Shown: piece by piece, positions 54,365-64,000 of the stretch
Numbering within the stretch: position 1 is the first letter of the stretch
Layout: the number at the start of each line of letters is the position of its first letter
Origin: Heligmosomoides polygyrus polygyrus
Lineage: Eukaryota > Nematoda > Chromadorea > Rhabditida > Heligmosomidae
Length of the DNA stretch: 64,000 nt
Assembly (NCBI GenBank): GCA_947396885.1
Contig: OX377204.1
Span: 39,455,975-39,519,974 of the forward strand
Reading direction: 5' to 3'
Made by a program: the position numbers and the translations under genes
The notes under the pieces: generated by a model
Told to the model about the DNA's origin: nothing
Database searches by the model: none
The model's input: the letters and a program-made list of their open reading frames with translations, nothing else

Positions 54365-55955
54365 ACAAGAGGGCGATCACAAGTAAACTGGAAACAGCGC
54401 TGGTCGATGAGCTGTGGCGGCGCAGAGGATAGAGAAGCGGCATGGTGAGAACGGAGAGGGATATGGTTTGACTCCATAGTGATACGGTTCCTAAAAAAAG
54501 ATCAGCCACACGCAACCAAAGTACTCTCTGTATAATCGCAACAAAAGAGATCGTCAGAAAGGAAGCCTGTTTCACAGGCACTACCCTGCTTTCACGACTC
54601 CAGACGTGGAAAAGTTTCTTCACTTGACCGTTATCTAAACGAGAAATTTAAGGCGCTGATCACTTGCGTAAGATATGTTTTAAAATTTCGATTGATTGCG
54701 GTGGAGTACTGTAGGCATGGGTGCACGTATGTATATATGTATGTATGTATAAGGGTTACTCATGCATACATACATACAGTCACCCACCGTAGTTGCGCAG
54801 CTCGCACGAAAAACTTTTGGCTTTCTTCTTCTCTTGTCTCGTAGGAACGCGTGGAGTATCGCAAGGACCAAAGTATTCCAAGAGGCTCTCCAAGACCACT
54901 GCCGGTGAGAACATAGTTTGGAAGATAAATCAGCAGTGTTGTGCTTAACGACTTCGGAGTTTGAAAAAAAATTTTGGCTGGAGGGGAGGAGCACTGATCA
55001 CATGCCATCATGTATGGATGGTAAGGTCGTGGTAATCGATTTCGCCCGGTCTTACTTAGATCTAACCAGATTCTCCTGATGTCGCGTCATATCGACGTGG
55101 CCATTTTCGATATCCATCGACACCATGGTCAGTCGATATGGAGGAGGGTCGTTGAGCGGTCGGTGGCGGATCGCGGCTCTTCCACCGGCGCTACAGGAGA
55201 GGACTGGGAGACGGGAGCAGTTCCTGCACGAGCACCTTGGACGCACTACACCCTGGAGTCCATTCCCTAGTCGAGTTGTGCGCTCGAATTGCGCACAACC
55301 CATCTCCGATGTCCCCCTCAGCGACGAAAGCATTCTTGGCGCGAGCCGCCTGGATGGCCCACACCCCGGAGTCCCTTCCCTAGCCGAGTTGTGCGTTCAA
55401 AGAGCGCACAACCCATCTCCGATGTCCCCCTCGGCGACGAAAGCAGTCTCGGCACGGATTGATGGCAAGTTTGCGTGGTACTCCAGCAGGAGCTGGCATA
55501 TTGCCAGCGGAGCAAGTGGTTAGTTTTAATGGCTATCATTTCGCCCAAATAACCTAGAAAGGTTATTTAAGGTCATTTATATGCGGCTCGTTTTTAAAAA
55601 TTTGATGGATTGCGATGGGCTGTGGTAAATATGGAGGAGTAAAGTCACTTACCCATGCCTGCAGTAACCCACCATCCCTTGAAATTTTAAAAACAGGCCT
55701 AACATAGGTGATCGGCACCTTAAATGACCTCTTCCGACTTCCATTAGACGAAAAAACTTATCACCTCTAAAGTAGTGAAAGCAAAATGGTGCCAATCAAT
55801 CAGTTTTCCTTTCTGACGATATTTCTCGCTACGACTTTATACCGATCGCTTTGGTTGATTGTGGCGGATCTTTTTTGGAAGTGTAAAGAATGTTGCAACA
55901 CAGAGGAGCCGAACCACTCCGTCTCACCACGCCCCTCCTCCATCCACTGCGCTTC
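54365..55955. mobile_element. Element with about 380-bp imperfect inverted ends
   Basis: About 54365-54780 is inverted relative to about 55595-55955 (shared CCTTTCTGACGAT..., GATCTTTTTT..., ACCCATGCCTRCAGTA). No transposase found. The middle contains a tandem duplication (55210-55455). Confidence 0.7.
55215..55455. repeat. Tandem duplication of a stem-loop unit
   Basis: Two units of about 125 bases sharing GCGCACAACCCATCTCCGAT. Each contains a stem GTTGTGCG ... CGCACAAC with a different loop. Confidence 0.85.
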
Positions 55956-56092
55956 TACAGTTCAGGTACCACCGATGTGCTTGAGTCTGCCGTATTTTGA
56001 CTGGAGGACGCATGCAGAGGCGAAATGAAAATGGCCCACTACATTCCGTTCCCAGAAGCGCATACCTTTTAGGAACACATACTAGGTTGTCC

Positions 56093-57180
56093 GGAAAGTT
56101 CTCAGCGTTTTGGGTTACCATCTTTCGTTCGTCTATTATTAAGTAAAAATTCAACCTGCATTGCGCATTAATGCTACTTTCTGTACAGAATTTTTCGCTC
56201 TATCTGACTGAGTAATTGGTGTTTCAACGTTGCTTCATATTTCTGTTTTTGAAGGAATTATCGAAGACTATGGAGGGAGCGATCCCGAGCGATGCTTTAT
56301 TTTAACTTCAAATTGGGGCAATCTGCAGCCTGGACAGCTCGACAAATCAATCAAGTGTGGGGCCCAATAGTGTTGGAGAAGGCCTGAGCGCCAGTGGTTC
56401 AGTATATTTGGAACCGGATATTTCAGCCTCGAAGACGACCCCCGTAGCGGTCCATCTAGAGCAATCCTGCACGACGAGTTGAAGGAACTGGTGGGAGCCG
56501 AACCATCCCAAACAGTTCGCGGATCGCGGAAGAGCTAGATGTCAGTAAACCTGCAGTTGCGGATGATTTGAAACGCCTCGGAAAGGTGAAAAAGCTCGAG
56601 GAGTGGGTGCCCCACGAGTGGCAAAAATTGTCATGCTTCGGATTTGTTCTTCTCTACTCTTGCGCAACAAAACTGGACCAGTTTTTGGATCGTATCATCA
56701 CTTGTGATGAAAAGTGGATTCTGCATGATTACAGGAAACGTTCCGGGCGGTCGTTGGAAGCCGATGAACACCTAGGCATTTCCCAAAGGCGAATCTCCAC
56801 CAAAAAGGTGATGGTCATTGTGTGCTGATCGGCGGCTGGTGTGATCCATTACAACTTTTAGCACCAGGCCAAACGATTGCAGCAGAGTCCGTCTGTAAGG
56901 AAACCGACGAAATTCACCGAAAATTGTGTCAACTTCAGCCAGCATTGGTCAACAGAAGAGGCCCGATTCTTTTGCACGATAAAGTCCGCCCACACGTTTC
57001 ACAAATCACTATTCGAAAATTGAACGAAATAATGGTTGAAGTTCTGCCTCACCCGTCACTTTCTCCAGGCCTCTCACCAGTCGACTACCACCCTTTCAAA
57101 CATTTTCAGAACTTTCCCGCTGGTAAAACCTTCACCAATCAGAATCTCGACCACCTAATTTTTTCGCTGATGGAATAGGT
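56093..57180 (+). mobile_element. mariner element 4, largely complete transposase with frame breaks
   Basis: The left end GGTTGTCCGGAAAGTTCTCA follows a TA. Transposase blocks: GKVKKLEEWVPHEWQKL (56583-56631), RIITCDEKWILHDYR (first Asp, 56692-56736), RRGPILLHDKVRPHVSQ (second Asp, 56957-57004), SPGLSPVDYHPFKHFQNF (third Asp, 57065-57115). One frame change near 56825 and weak N-terminal frames. No right terminal repeat was found. Confidence 0.82.
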
Positions 57181-57740
57181 CGACTGGTGTCCATTGGCAA
57201 AAGTGTGCTGATTCGATGCTTATTTCGATTAAATCCGATAAAATTTGAAATCTACAGCAAACCCACAGCAACGCGAAGAACGAGCGACCTTAGCTGGAAT
57301 GGAACATCCACATATCAACCTACTAGACAGATTTCGCGTATTCAACACCCCTTCCAGAGGAAATCAGTGAATCCTCTCCAGAAACTGCATGTGCTCCAAA
57401 CGGGCGCTTTTCGAATGCCGAGTTCTGGGTTGCAACGTTGGCGGTCGTTTTTGCGGTTGGAGCAGCAGAGAGTACTAATTGATATAGATTGCCTAAGCGG
57501 CCACAAGTGTGCCATCCAGCTGCACTATGGGCTCCTTCTGTTTATATGAGCTCAACCCTTCTCGTCGCCTATAGAGCTGAAGCCGACATAAGGTCGGACG
57601 GAGGACGAAGGACAGCGGACATCATATGCATATTCGATCAATTGTCAAGTAACGACGTAGCAAAAGCACAACGTTACTCGGCTAGAAAAGAGAATCTTGA
57701 ATGTGAATGTAGAGGGTAGAAATTCTAGAAACAGTTGCAG

Positions 57741-57968
57741 GGCGATGTCCGTTCCTCCTCGTGGTGCCACTGGAAACTGCTCGCTTTGCGTGCTGAGCTA
57801 AGCACAGACAGTCGAGTACAGGCGATAGTGTGACAGGCCGGCCTTCGGAGATCCCATGTCACATCACATGGTTGATAACGTTATGTAAGTATCGAGATGG
57901 TGCTGCGGCGTCCGAGGAAGCTGATGCGCACTCGCAGAGCCCGGCGAGTGTGAGAAGTATGCGAGGGT
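57741..57968 (+). mobile_element. RTE LINE family A, copy A4 (5' fragment)
   Basis: Matches the 5' leader of copy A3 from its first base (GGCGATGTCCGTTCCTCC..., GACAGGCCGGCCT...). It ends where SINE c begins. Confidence 0.82.
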
Positions 57969-57971
57969 TCC

Positions 57972-58135
57972 AGTTGGACAAGTCAGTATTTTATCCTTCC
58001 CAAGCAAGTCAGGCACCAATTCACCAAACTCGGAGGGATGGGAGGCTTGGTTGTCCTAGGTGAAAAATTCGAACCAAGAACCTTGAATCGGACAGCACGC
58101 TACAGTATGCGCCTTTTCGCTAACTCGCGTTTAGG
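57972..58135 (-). mobile_element. tRNA-derived SINE, copy c
   Basis: Minus-strand head with box B GGTTCTTGGTTCGAAT. The body shares CTTCCCAAGCAAGTCAGGCA with SINE a. The 3' half is lost. Confidence 0.72.
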
Positions 58136-58569
58136 GCAATCTCTCGCGATGCCAGTTTTGGTGAGGCAGGCCAGTTTCTCGGTTCTCGGAGCCATTCGTT
58201 TTCCACTCAAAAACTTGCCCATATCTCGTTTCGCGCTTAATTCTACAAGCCCGCACTAGCTCCTCTAGATTCCTCGCAGTCGAAAATAGGTAACCACTCA
58301 CTATCAGAGATTTTTTCGTCTCAAACGAGAAGCAGAGTTTTTTGAAGAAAATTGGTTGAAAATCAGCGCTTCAAAAGCATGTATCCACTTGTGAAAAACA
58401 AACTTTTTACTAAATTCAAAAGTCGATCGCACCACCTTATTTCTTATAAACCATGCACCGCATTATTCATGCTATTGACAAGGTTCTGAACGATTTTGTT
58501 TTCGCTGGTGTCCCATGTAATCAAAATTACCGCCACGTCAGTGAACTGTAGGTTATTCGCGTATGTAGA

Positions 58570-58854
58570 CTAATCGAACCACGATCCCCACATGTTCTCC
58601 ATTCCGCTGCTGTGAGGAGAACAGGCCGGCCAGTCCGTTGCTTGAATATTGTGACGGTGGGGCCAATCTTTGCTCAACCTGGACACATGGACTGCAGCGC
58701 TGCCCTGCTTCAGAACATGTGCCTGATGTGTTCTGCCTCTCAAGAAAGGCATAGGGATAGACTCCACTGTACCTTGACACTCCAGACTGTCCATGCGACA
58801 CGACGGAAGCCTAGGCTTTAGCATTCCGCTGCTGAAGAAGCCGACCACTGTCAC
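58570..58854 (-). pseudogene. Tc1-like transposase C-terminal fragment, left arm
   Basis: MDSLECQGTVESIPMPFLRG, HVSRLSKDWPHRHNIQATDW and GMENMWGSW, matching the end of a Tc1 DDE domain. The H...W.....I...DWPA....P.EN.WG pattern is recognisable, with catalytic residues degraded. Confidence 0.75.
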
Positions 58855-59082
58855 TAATGAGCCGCCTCCAAACCGCCTCCAAGGTTGCGACGACGGGGCT
58901 TCTCGCGGGCCTCTCTAGTAATGTCGGTATCCATCGGAGACCATCCAAATTAAATTTCTTTTATCTATACCAACGAAAGACAACCTAATCCGGACGACCT
59001 CGATGGATACCGACATTACTGGAGGGATCTGCGAGAAGCCCCGTCGTCGCAACCTTGGAGGCGGTTTGGAAGCGGTTCATTA

Positions 59083-59480
59083 GTGACAGTGGTCGGCTTC
59101 TTCAGTAGCGAAATGCTAAAGCTTAGGCTTCCGTCGCGTCGCATGGACAGTCTGGAGTGTCAAGGTACAGTGGAGTCTAGCCCTATGCCTTTCTTGAGAG
59201 GCAGAACACATCAGACACATGTTCTGAAGCAGGGCAACGCTGCAGTCCGTGTGTCTAGCTCGACCAAAGATTGGCTCCACCGTCACAACATTTAAGTAGC
59301 GAACTGGCCGGCCTGTTCTCCTGTCAGCAATCCATTGGAGAACATGATGAGGATCGTGGTTCGACGAGTCTACGTGAACGACCGGCAGTTCAATGACGTG
59401 GTGGTAATTTTTATTACATGGGACACCAGCAAAAACAAAATCGCTCAGAACCTTGTCAGTAGCATGAATAATACGATGCA
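59083..59480 (+). pseudogene. Tc1-like transposase C-terminal fragment, right arm
   Basis: Same region as the left arm (MDSLECQGTVESSPMPFLRG) with a stop after HRHNI. It continues downstream as WPACSPVSNPLENMM and NDRQFNDVVVIFITWDTSKN. Confidence 0.75.
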
Positions 59481-59841
59481 TGGTTTATAAGAAATAATGG
59501 CATAGCAATAGCATGAATATTGTGAATAGCATGAATAGCATGTCAATAGCGTGAATAATACGATGCATGGTTTATAAGAAATAAGGTGGTGCGATCGGCC
59601 TCTGAATTTAGTAAAAATTTTGTTTTCCACAAGTGGATACATACTTTTGAAGCGCTAATTTTCAACCAATTTTCTTAAAAAACTCTGCTTCTCGTTTGAG
59701 ACGAAAAAATCTCTGATAGTGAGTGGTTACCTATTTTCGACTGCGAGGAATCTAGAGGAGCTAGTGCGGGCTTGTAGAATTAAACGCGAAACGAGATATG
59801 GGCAAATTTTAGAGTGGATACATACTTTTGAAACGCACTGT

Positions 59842-62213
59842 AGCTGTTGTGATTGTTGTTGTAGGTTGAAAATGCTAGGGCAGTTAAGGCGCTTGGTGGA
59901 GCAGAGCGCAAGGTAAACTTATGCACCACGTTCACGCCTCTGATGACGACGAGAAGTTCAAACGTCAAGCCTTCTTGAACGGGGATGATGCAAAAAACCG
60001 AGGTTTTATCATCCCCCCACCCCCCCAGTTCACTAATGAGCCAGCAGTAGATGCTATGACATTTGTTTCGTCTAGAGTGGTGGCGAGACGAAACTATTTA
60101 TTTTTATGTAGTTTTAGTTTATTTAAGAAAAATGGTGCGGCATATTGGAGATCAAAATTCAAAAAAATTCAATTTCAAAAACCAATCAAAATTTCTTCTT
60201 GAAGAAAGGCTCACATAATCCCATACAGCATAATCCTATAGAGCCTTTTTAATGAAGTGACTATATTTTTTAAAAACACCTCTAAAGTGGTTAGAAATGA
60301 CATAGAGTCCGGGGAATCGGTGCTTGACCCCTTAAACTGCACCTGAAATAAGAACAATTTGAAACAAGCTTCATGTTCTGCTGTTGTCTATTCGTTATCC
60401 GTCCTTCGGTTATCCGGCCATTTTTGATTGAAGTAATCCGCTATTTGTGTTTGGAATTTCGTTGTCATTCCTGGTCACAGGGCTCGCCCGTGCATGCTGG
60501 TCCTGATAATTCTCACTGTTTATGACTGCAGAACCTAGACCCTATACCGCCTTGAACCCTAGAGCATGCAGGAAAGAGTCCTACCTCGGGGGAATCAGCG
60601 TAACGCCTATGTAAGCAACTGCTAGAGGTCTGGCGTCACTGCTGGCCTCGCAGTTGGTTAATAGCTCTCCCTCGACTAGCAAAAACGCAAAAAGCGTTTC
60701 GAAAGTGCGCGATGCCTTCGGACCGATAGCATTCACTGGAAATTTCTTCAAAGTGGTCCGGAGAAAATTAGAGAACGGAGTTTGCAGACGGTGCCGGCGA
60801 TGCAATTGTCACCCGGGCAGTGACAGGGCGGTGGAAAAGGAAACAACTTGCCTCTGGAGCGACCCCCTGGGGAGCAACTCAGACCGCCGCTTCCCTCACC
60901 TACTCAGAACTTCATCTTGTGCTTCATTCCGTAGGCTGGTCGGCCGTTCTCAGGCTGCAGTGCACTCAGTCGCTCGTCTCGATGGTAATCCCAACGGTAA
61001 ACGATTATTGTTTGGATTGCCACTTGAAAGGCTTCTTTTTCAATGAGATCAACCACCCCCTTCGGGCACTAATCTCCTCGTTTCAGAGTTCAAATCCGAT
61101 GACCACGTGAGTTTCTTCCCCTATAGCGTTTCTTCTCCACGTTATGCGCTGGTGGTGAGCGATGATAAGTGTGCAGTGTATTTGCGAAGAAGATTTTTGG
61201 GAAAGCGGCTTTTTGCGTCGTGATGGAAACACCGCAAGAAGACGACCGTCCCTGACGTGGTGGCCAGCGGCAGTGTAAGTAGGACGACGATCAATATAGA
61301 CAGATTTAAGGTGTGCTTCGGATCCGTGAAAAGGAATGAACTGGAAACATTCGTTTATCTGCTTACCCCCAAGCGCACTATCCTTCTGAACTCGCTCTGT
61401 GCACTTATGACGGCGAAAGCCCAAGCTTTCAGTAATGCTACAAACCCAAGTGAAGCATCCCTTGCCGCTGTGAATTTTGAACTTTGAGGAGTCAGAAAAT
61501 CTAATGTGGTTGAGCGGGGCATCGCGATCAAGGACAGTGGATAGGTACGTACACGTAGAAAGGAAGGACACTAAGCAGGAGGTTAGAGGAGCACAACTTT
61601 GTTCGGAGAGCTGAGTACGCTACCCTGAAATTGCCAAGGCTGTGTGTTCAGCTATAACCAAAACATTGTAGGGGAACACGCATCCGCATGATTTTTGTAG
61701 AGATCTGCAAACGAGCATGGATGGCCGCTGTGTTGGACTAAGTACATCGCAACACTCAGACATTTGGAATGGCTCCAAATTACAGCACTGAAGTGGAGCA
61801 AATCAAGAGAGACTGATGAGGAAGGTTGGCGATGATGAATTCTTCTTAGGTCGAGCACAGCGTTCTTCTGCTACAAACTGTCGGGACATTCGAAATGAGC
61901 AATTTGTCAGTACAGTGACGGTGGCTAGCAGAGGACTGCGATCCACTAAATGCGGATAAATGACTCGCGTGAATGACAACCGAACCGGAAGTAATGAGTG
62001 TGTATCGGCTGCGCCAGCAGTGTCCCGAATAACTTATATCTTCGTGTTATTAAGGCAGGTAGGAAGGCGAAAAGACGAACTGTCGTACTCCACCTGACTC
62101 CAGAAAGCGTTCAGCAGTTGCGCACGGAATGTGTCGCCATGCCGTAATGAACTTATGGAGAGTATGTAGATTCACATCCAGAAGTGCTTGGTTAACAAGT
62201 CCTTTATATTAGG
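59842..62213. other. Stretch without a recognised gene
   Basis: Several frames (60654-61046 plus, 61083-61571 minus) look coding-like but match no family I can name and show no Ig/FnIII pattern. A C-run is near 60014-60028. It could be old repeat or upstream ttn-1 intron. Confidence 0.35.
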
Positions 62214-62872
62214 TTGTCCCACACGGAAAGTCGCATCCATTGTGGTTTTCTTTTCACAGTTATTCGCATCGCATTGTGAGCTTACTTAAGGTTAGTTTTT
62301 CGTGGCATTTCATCTTCTACATTTCCTATTTTTCGTATTTCGTTCTCGTTTTTCGGTTTCTAAAATTCCTTTCCTAGCCTCCAGAATACAATGAACCAGA
62401 AAATGATTGAGCGCGCGTGCCTGCTCTACGACTTCAGATAGAAGAAATCCGCTGCGGAATCGCATCGTTCGTTGATATCTGCATTTCGCAATGATGTCGT
62501 TTTCAAAAGTCAATGCAAGCGGTAGTTTCAACGTCTTGCCGCGGGCGATGAAAGTCTTGAAGAAGAAGGGCACGGAAGACAGGCGCCTATCCTGGATAAC
62601 GGCCTTTCACGGACTGCCGTTGAAGCTGATCCGACACGATCGACTCGGGAGCTTGCAGTAGAGCTTCTCTGCTCCAAATCCTACTCCAAATCCTGCTTCA
62701 AATCAAAATGCAAATCGAGTTGACACGTCCTCTCTCAACTTGCTGCATGCTCATGCGGGGCCTCATATCGCAAAAGTCGTTCAGCAGAAAACTGAGGAAC
62801 TTGGTTGCACCGTTTTGCCTCATCCGCTATGCAGCCCTGACAATGCCCCATCCGACAACCACATATAAGGCG
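62214..62872 (+). mobile_element. mariner element 5, internal deletion derivative
   Basis: Starts TTAGGTTGTCCCACACGGAA. The transposase N-terminus (NDVVFKSQCKRWFQRLAAGD, VEADPTRSTRELAVELL) jumps near 62740 to the C-terminal part (HIAKVVQQKTEELGCTVLPH, SPDNAPSDNH). The middle including the first catalytic Asp is missing. Confidence 0.78.
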
Positions 62873-62984
62873 TCTCAAAAAAATGTATACACTGTTTGAA
62901 AGGCGATGACTTTGCTCACAGTAAAGGTAGCGAAGAAGTTGAGCGCTAGCGGGAAAGCTTTAGAAAATGGAAATTTTCTGACAT

Positions 62985-64000
62985 ATGAGCGGTGTGGAAT
63001 GTGCCATGCGCTCGTTTGATATTTTGCATTTTACACTCGATTGATTGTGTTTCGCTTGAGTGCTTGCCATAATTTCTTCAGAAAGTGGCCGTTCCGACTG
63101 ATTTGAGCTTCTTTTAATATAGCTTAAAAACACACTACGGATTGCAAAAAATACAGGATATCCTAAAAATGCAGGTACTATTTGAAAGGTCCTAACATTA
63201 CTGCTAGTGAAGCTTTTGAAGGCTCATATAAACGCGCAGGGTTACGAGATTTCTGTGGTGTGTAAAGTCAAGATTGCGCCATGCCACCGCCGAAAACCTT
63301 GCATTTCAGACTTGACTGATTGTGGATGGGCTGAATACTTGTTACAATCTTGTTACTACTTGGCCATATTGACTTGTGCTGTGCTTCTTTCAACGTTGAG
63401 AACCTGACAATGATGTGAAAGACACGCGACATGCAAGCTTATTGATTTCACAATTTAAATTGAGCAAGAGCCCATTTTCCAAGACGGATTCTATGGGCTG
63501 ATGAAACAACATTCAAGCTGAATGAACAAGTTCATCGGCATAATTGCAGCTGCTGGTTGCCGGAAAACGTTAAAAGAAGCACAGTGTAGCCAAGCAGTAA
63601 CAAGACTGTTAAAGCATTCAGCCGATGCACAATCAATCGAGTCTGAAATGGAAGTATATACACTCCACAGAAATCTCGTTACACTATGTTTTCATATAAG
63701 CCTCACATCTCTTCAAAAGCTTCACTATCAGCAATGTTAAAACTTCTCAAATAGTACCTGCATTTTTTAAAGACACCCTGCATTTTTGCAAACTATAGTG
63801 CGTTTTTAAGTTATAGACCTTAAAAAAAGCTGAAATCAATCAAAACGGCCACATTGTGGAGAAATTATAGCAAATATTCAAGCGAAGCACAATCAATCGA
63901 GTGTAAAATGCAAAATATCAGACGAGCGCATGGTGCATTCCATACCGCTCATATGTCAGAAAATTTCTACTATCTTAAGCTTTCATACTAGCCCTCAACT
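62985..64000 (+). mobile_element. Tc1/mariner-superfamily element with about 190-bp TIRs
   Basis: Inverted arms about 62985-63175 and 63770-63980 (shared TTCTGACATATGAGCGGT and GATTGATTGTG...). Between them, [20 protein letters not shown] (about 63500-63560) is a DDE transposase motif in a broken frame. The outer right end may lie beyond the window. A related left half is split by the LTR element at 25.66-30.8 kb. Confidence 0.7.

Larger units (their letters stand above)
58203..59841. mobile_element. Palindromic Tc1-like dimer
   Basis: Arms 58203-58937 and 59001-59841 are inverted copies around a 63-base spacer. Each arm carries the C-terminal part of a Tc1-like transposase. Outer ends carry ACAGTGCGTTTCAAAAGTAT (right) and a degraded equivalent (left). 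A second terminal-like motif, TTCAAAAGCATGTATCCACTT, lies inside each arm. Confidence 0.85.

Noticed and set aside
61083..61571. 162-residue minus-strand frame
   Set aside because: No motif recognised and no splice-consistent neighbours; kept only as an unassigned stretch.

Overview
The window looks like nuclear DNA of a strongylid (hookworm-like) nematode. The evidence is a single, heavily fragmented host gene whose pieces closely resemble the C-terminal kinase/Ig part of the Caenorhabditis titin-like protein TTN-1. It lies among RTE LINEs, mariner/Tc1 elements, Ty3-type LTR elements, tRNA-derived SINEs and small palindromic MITEs of the kind that fill strongylid introns. The organism is inferred from these families; no species marker is present.

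The host gene runs on the minus strand from about 53.7 kb down to about 4.2 kb and continues beyond recognisable sequence at both ends. I can place 24 exons, most with GT/AG borders and matching phases. In protein order they encode an FnIII domain (53.7-52.56 kb), an N-terminal linker (52.3-52.09 kb), a kinase with all catalytic motifs split over seven exons (52.0 to 32.15 kb), a C-terminal regulatory segment (32.1-31.9 kb), then at least seven Ig domains (31.85 to 4.23 kb). About 3.3 kb of coding sequence is spread over about 49.5 kb.

Nearly everything else is mobile DNA in the introns. From left to right: RTE LINE copies at 0-0.8 and 1.3-3.8 kb; inverted AT-rich repeats at 4.7-6.0 kb; a LINE 3' scrap at 9.1 kb; a 2.5 kb imperfect palindrome at 9.9-12.4 kb; a SINE with perfect 11-bp target duplications at 12.6-12.9 kb; a DNA transposon with long terminal inverted repeats at 13.7-17.5 kb, itself hit by an RTE copy with a 19-bp target duplication and by a MITE; an inverted repeat at 18.0-18.8 kb; decayed mariners at 20.8-21.6 and 23.2-23.4 kb; a young 4.75 kb LTR retrotransposon (25.83-30.58 kb) with Gag and protease but no reverse transcriptase; a three-level nest at 34-41.85 kb (a LINE split by a Mutator-like element with about 480-bp terminal inverted repeats, which carries a nearly intact LINE); a 5'-truncated CR1/Jockey-type LINE flanked by two SINEs at 43.4-45.5 kb; a mariner remnant at 45.9-46.9 kb; a broken Ty3-like element at 48.3-51.6 kb; a long-inverted-repeat element at 54.4-55.95 kb; a mariner at 56.1-57.2 kb; a palindromic Tc1 dimer at 58.2-59.8 kb; and a mariner plus a Tc1/mariner-superfamily element at 62.2-64 kb.

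There is no operon, CRISPR array or tRNA/rRNA gene. The biological story is one giant muscle-kinase gene whose exons and splice sites stay intact while its introns take in nested transposons. The most unusual items are the RT-less Gag-protease LTR element, the nested MULE/LINE, the large palindromes and several small templated insertions.
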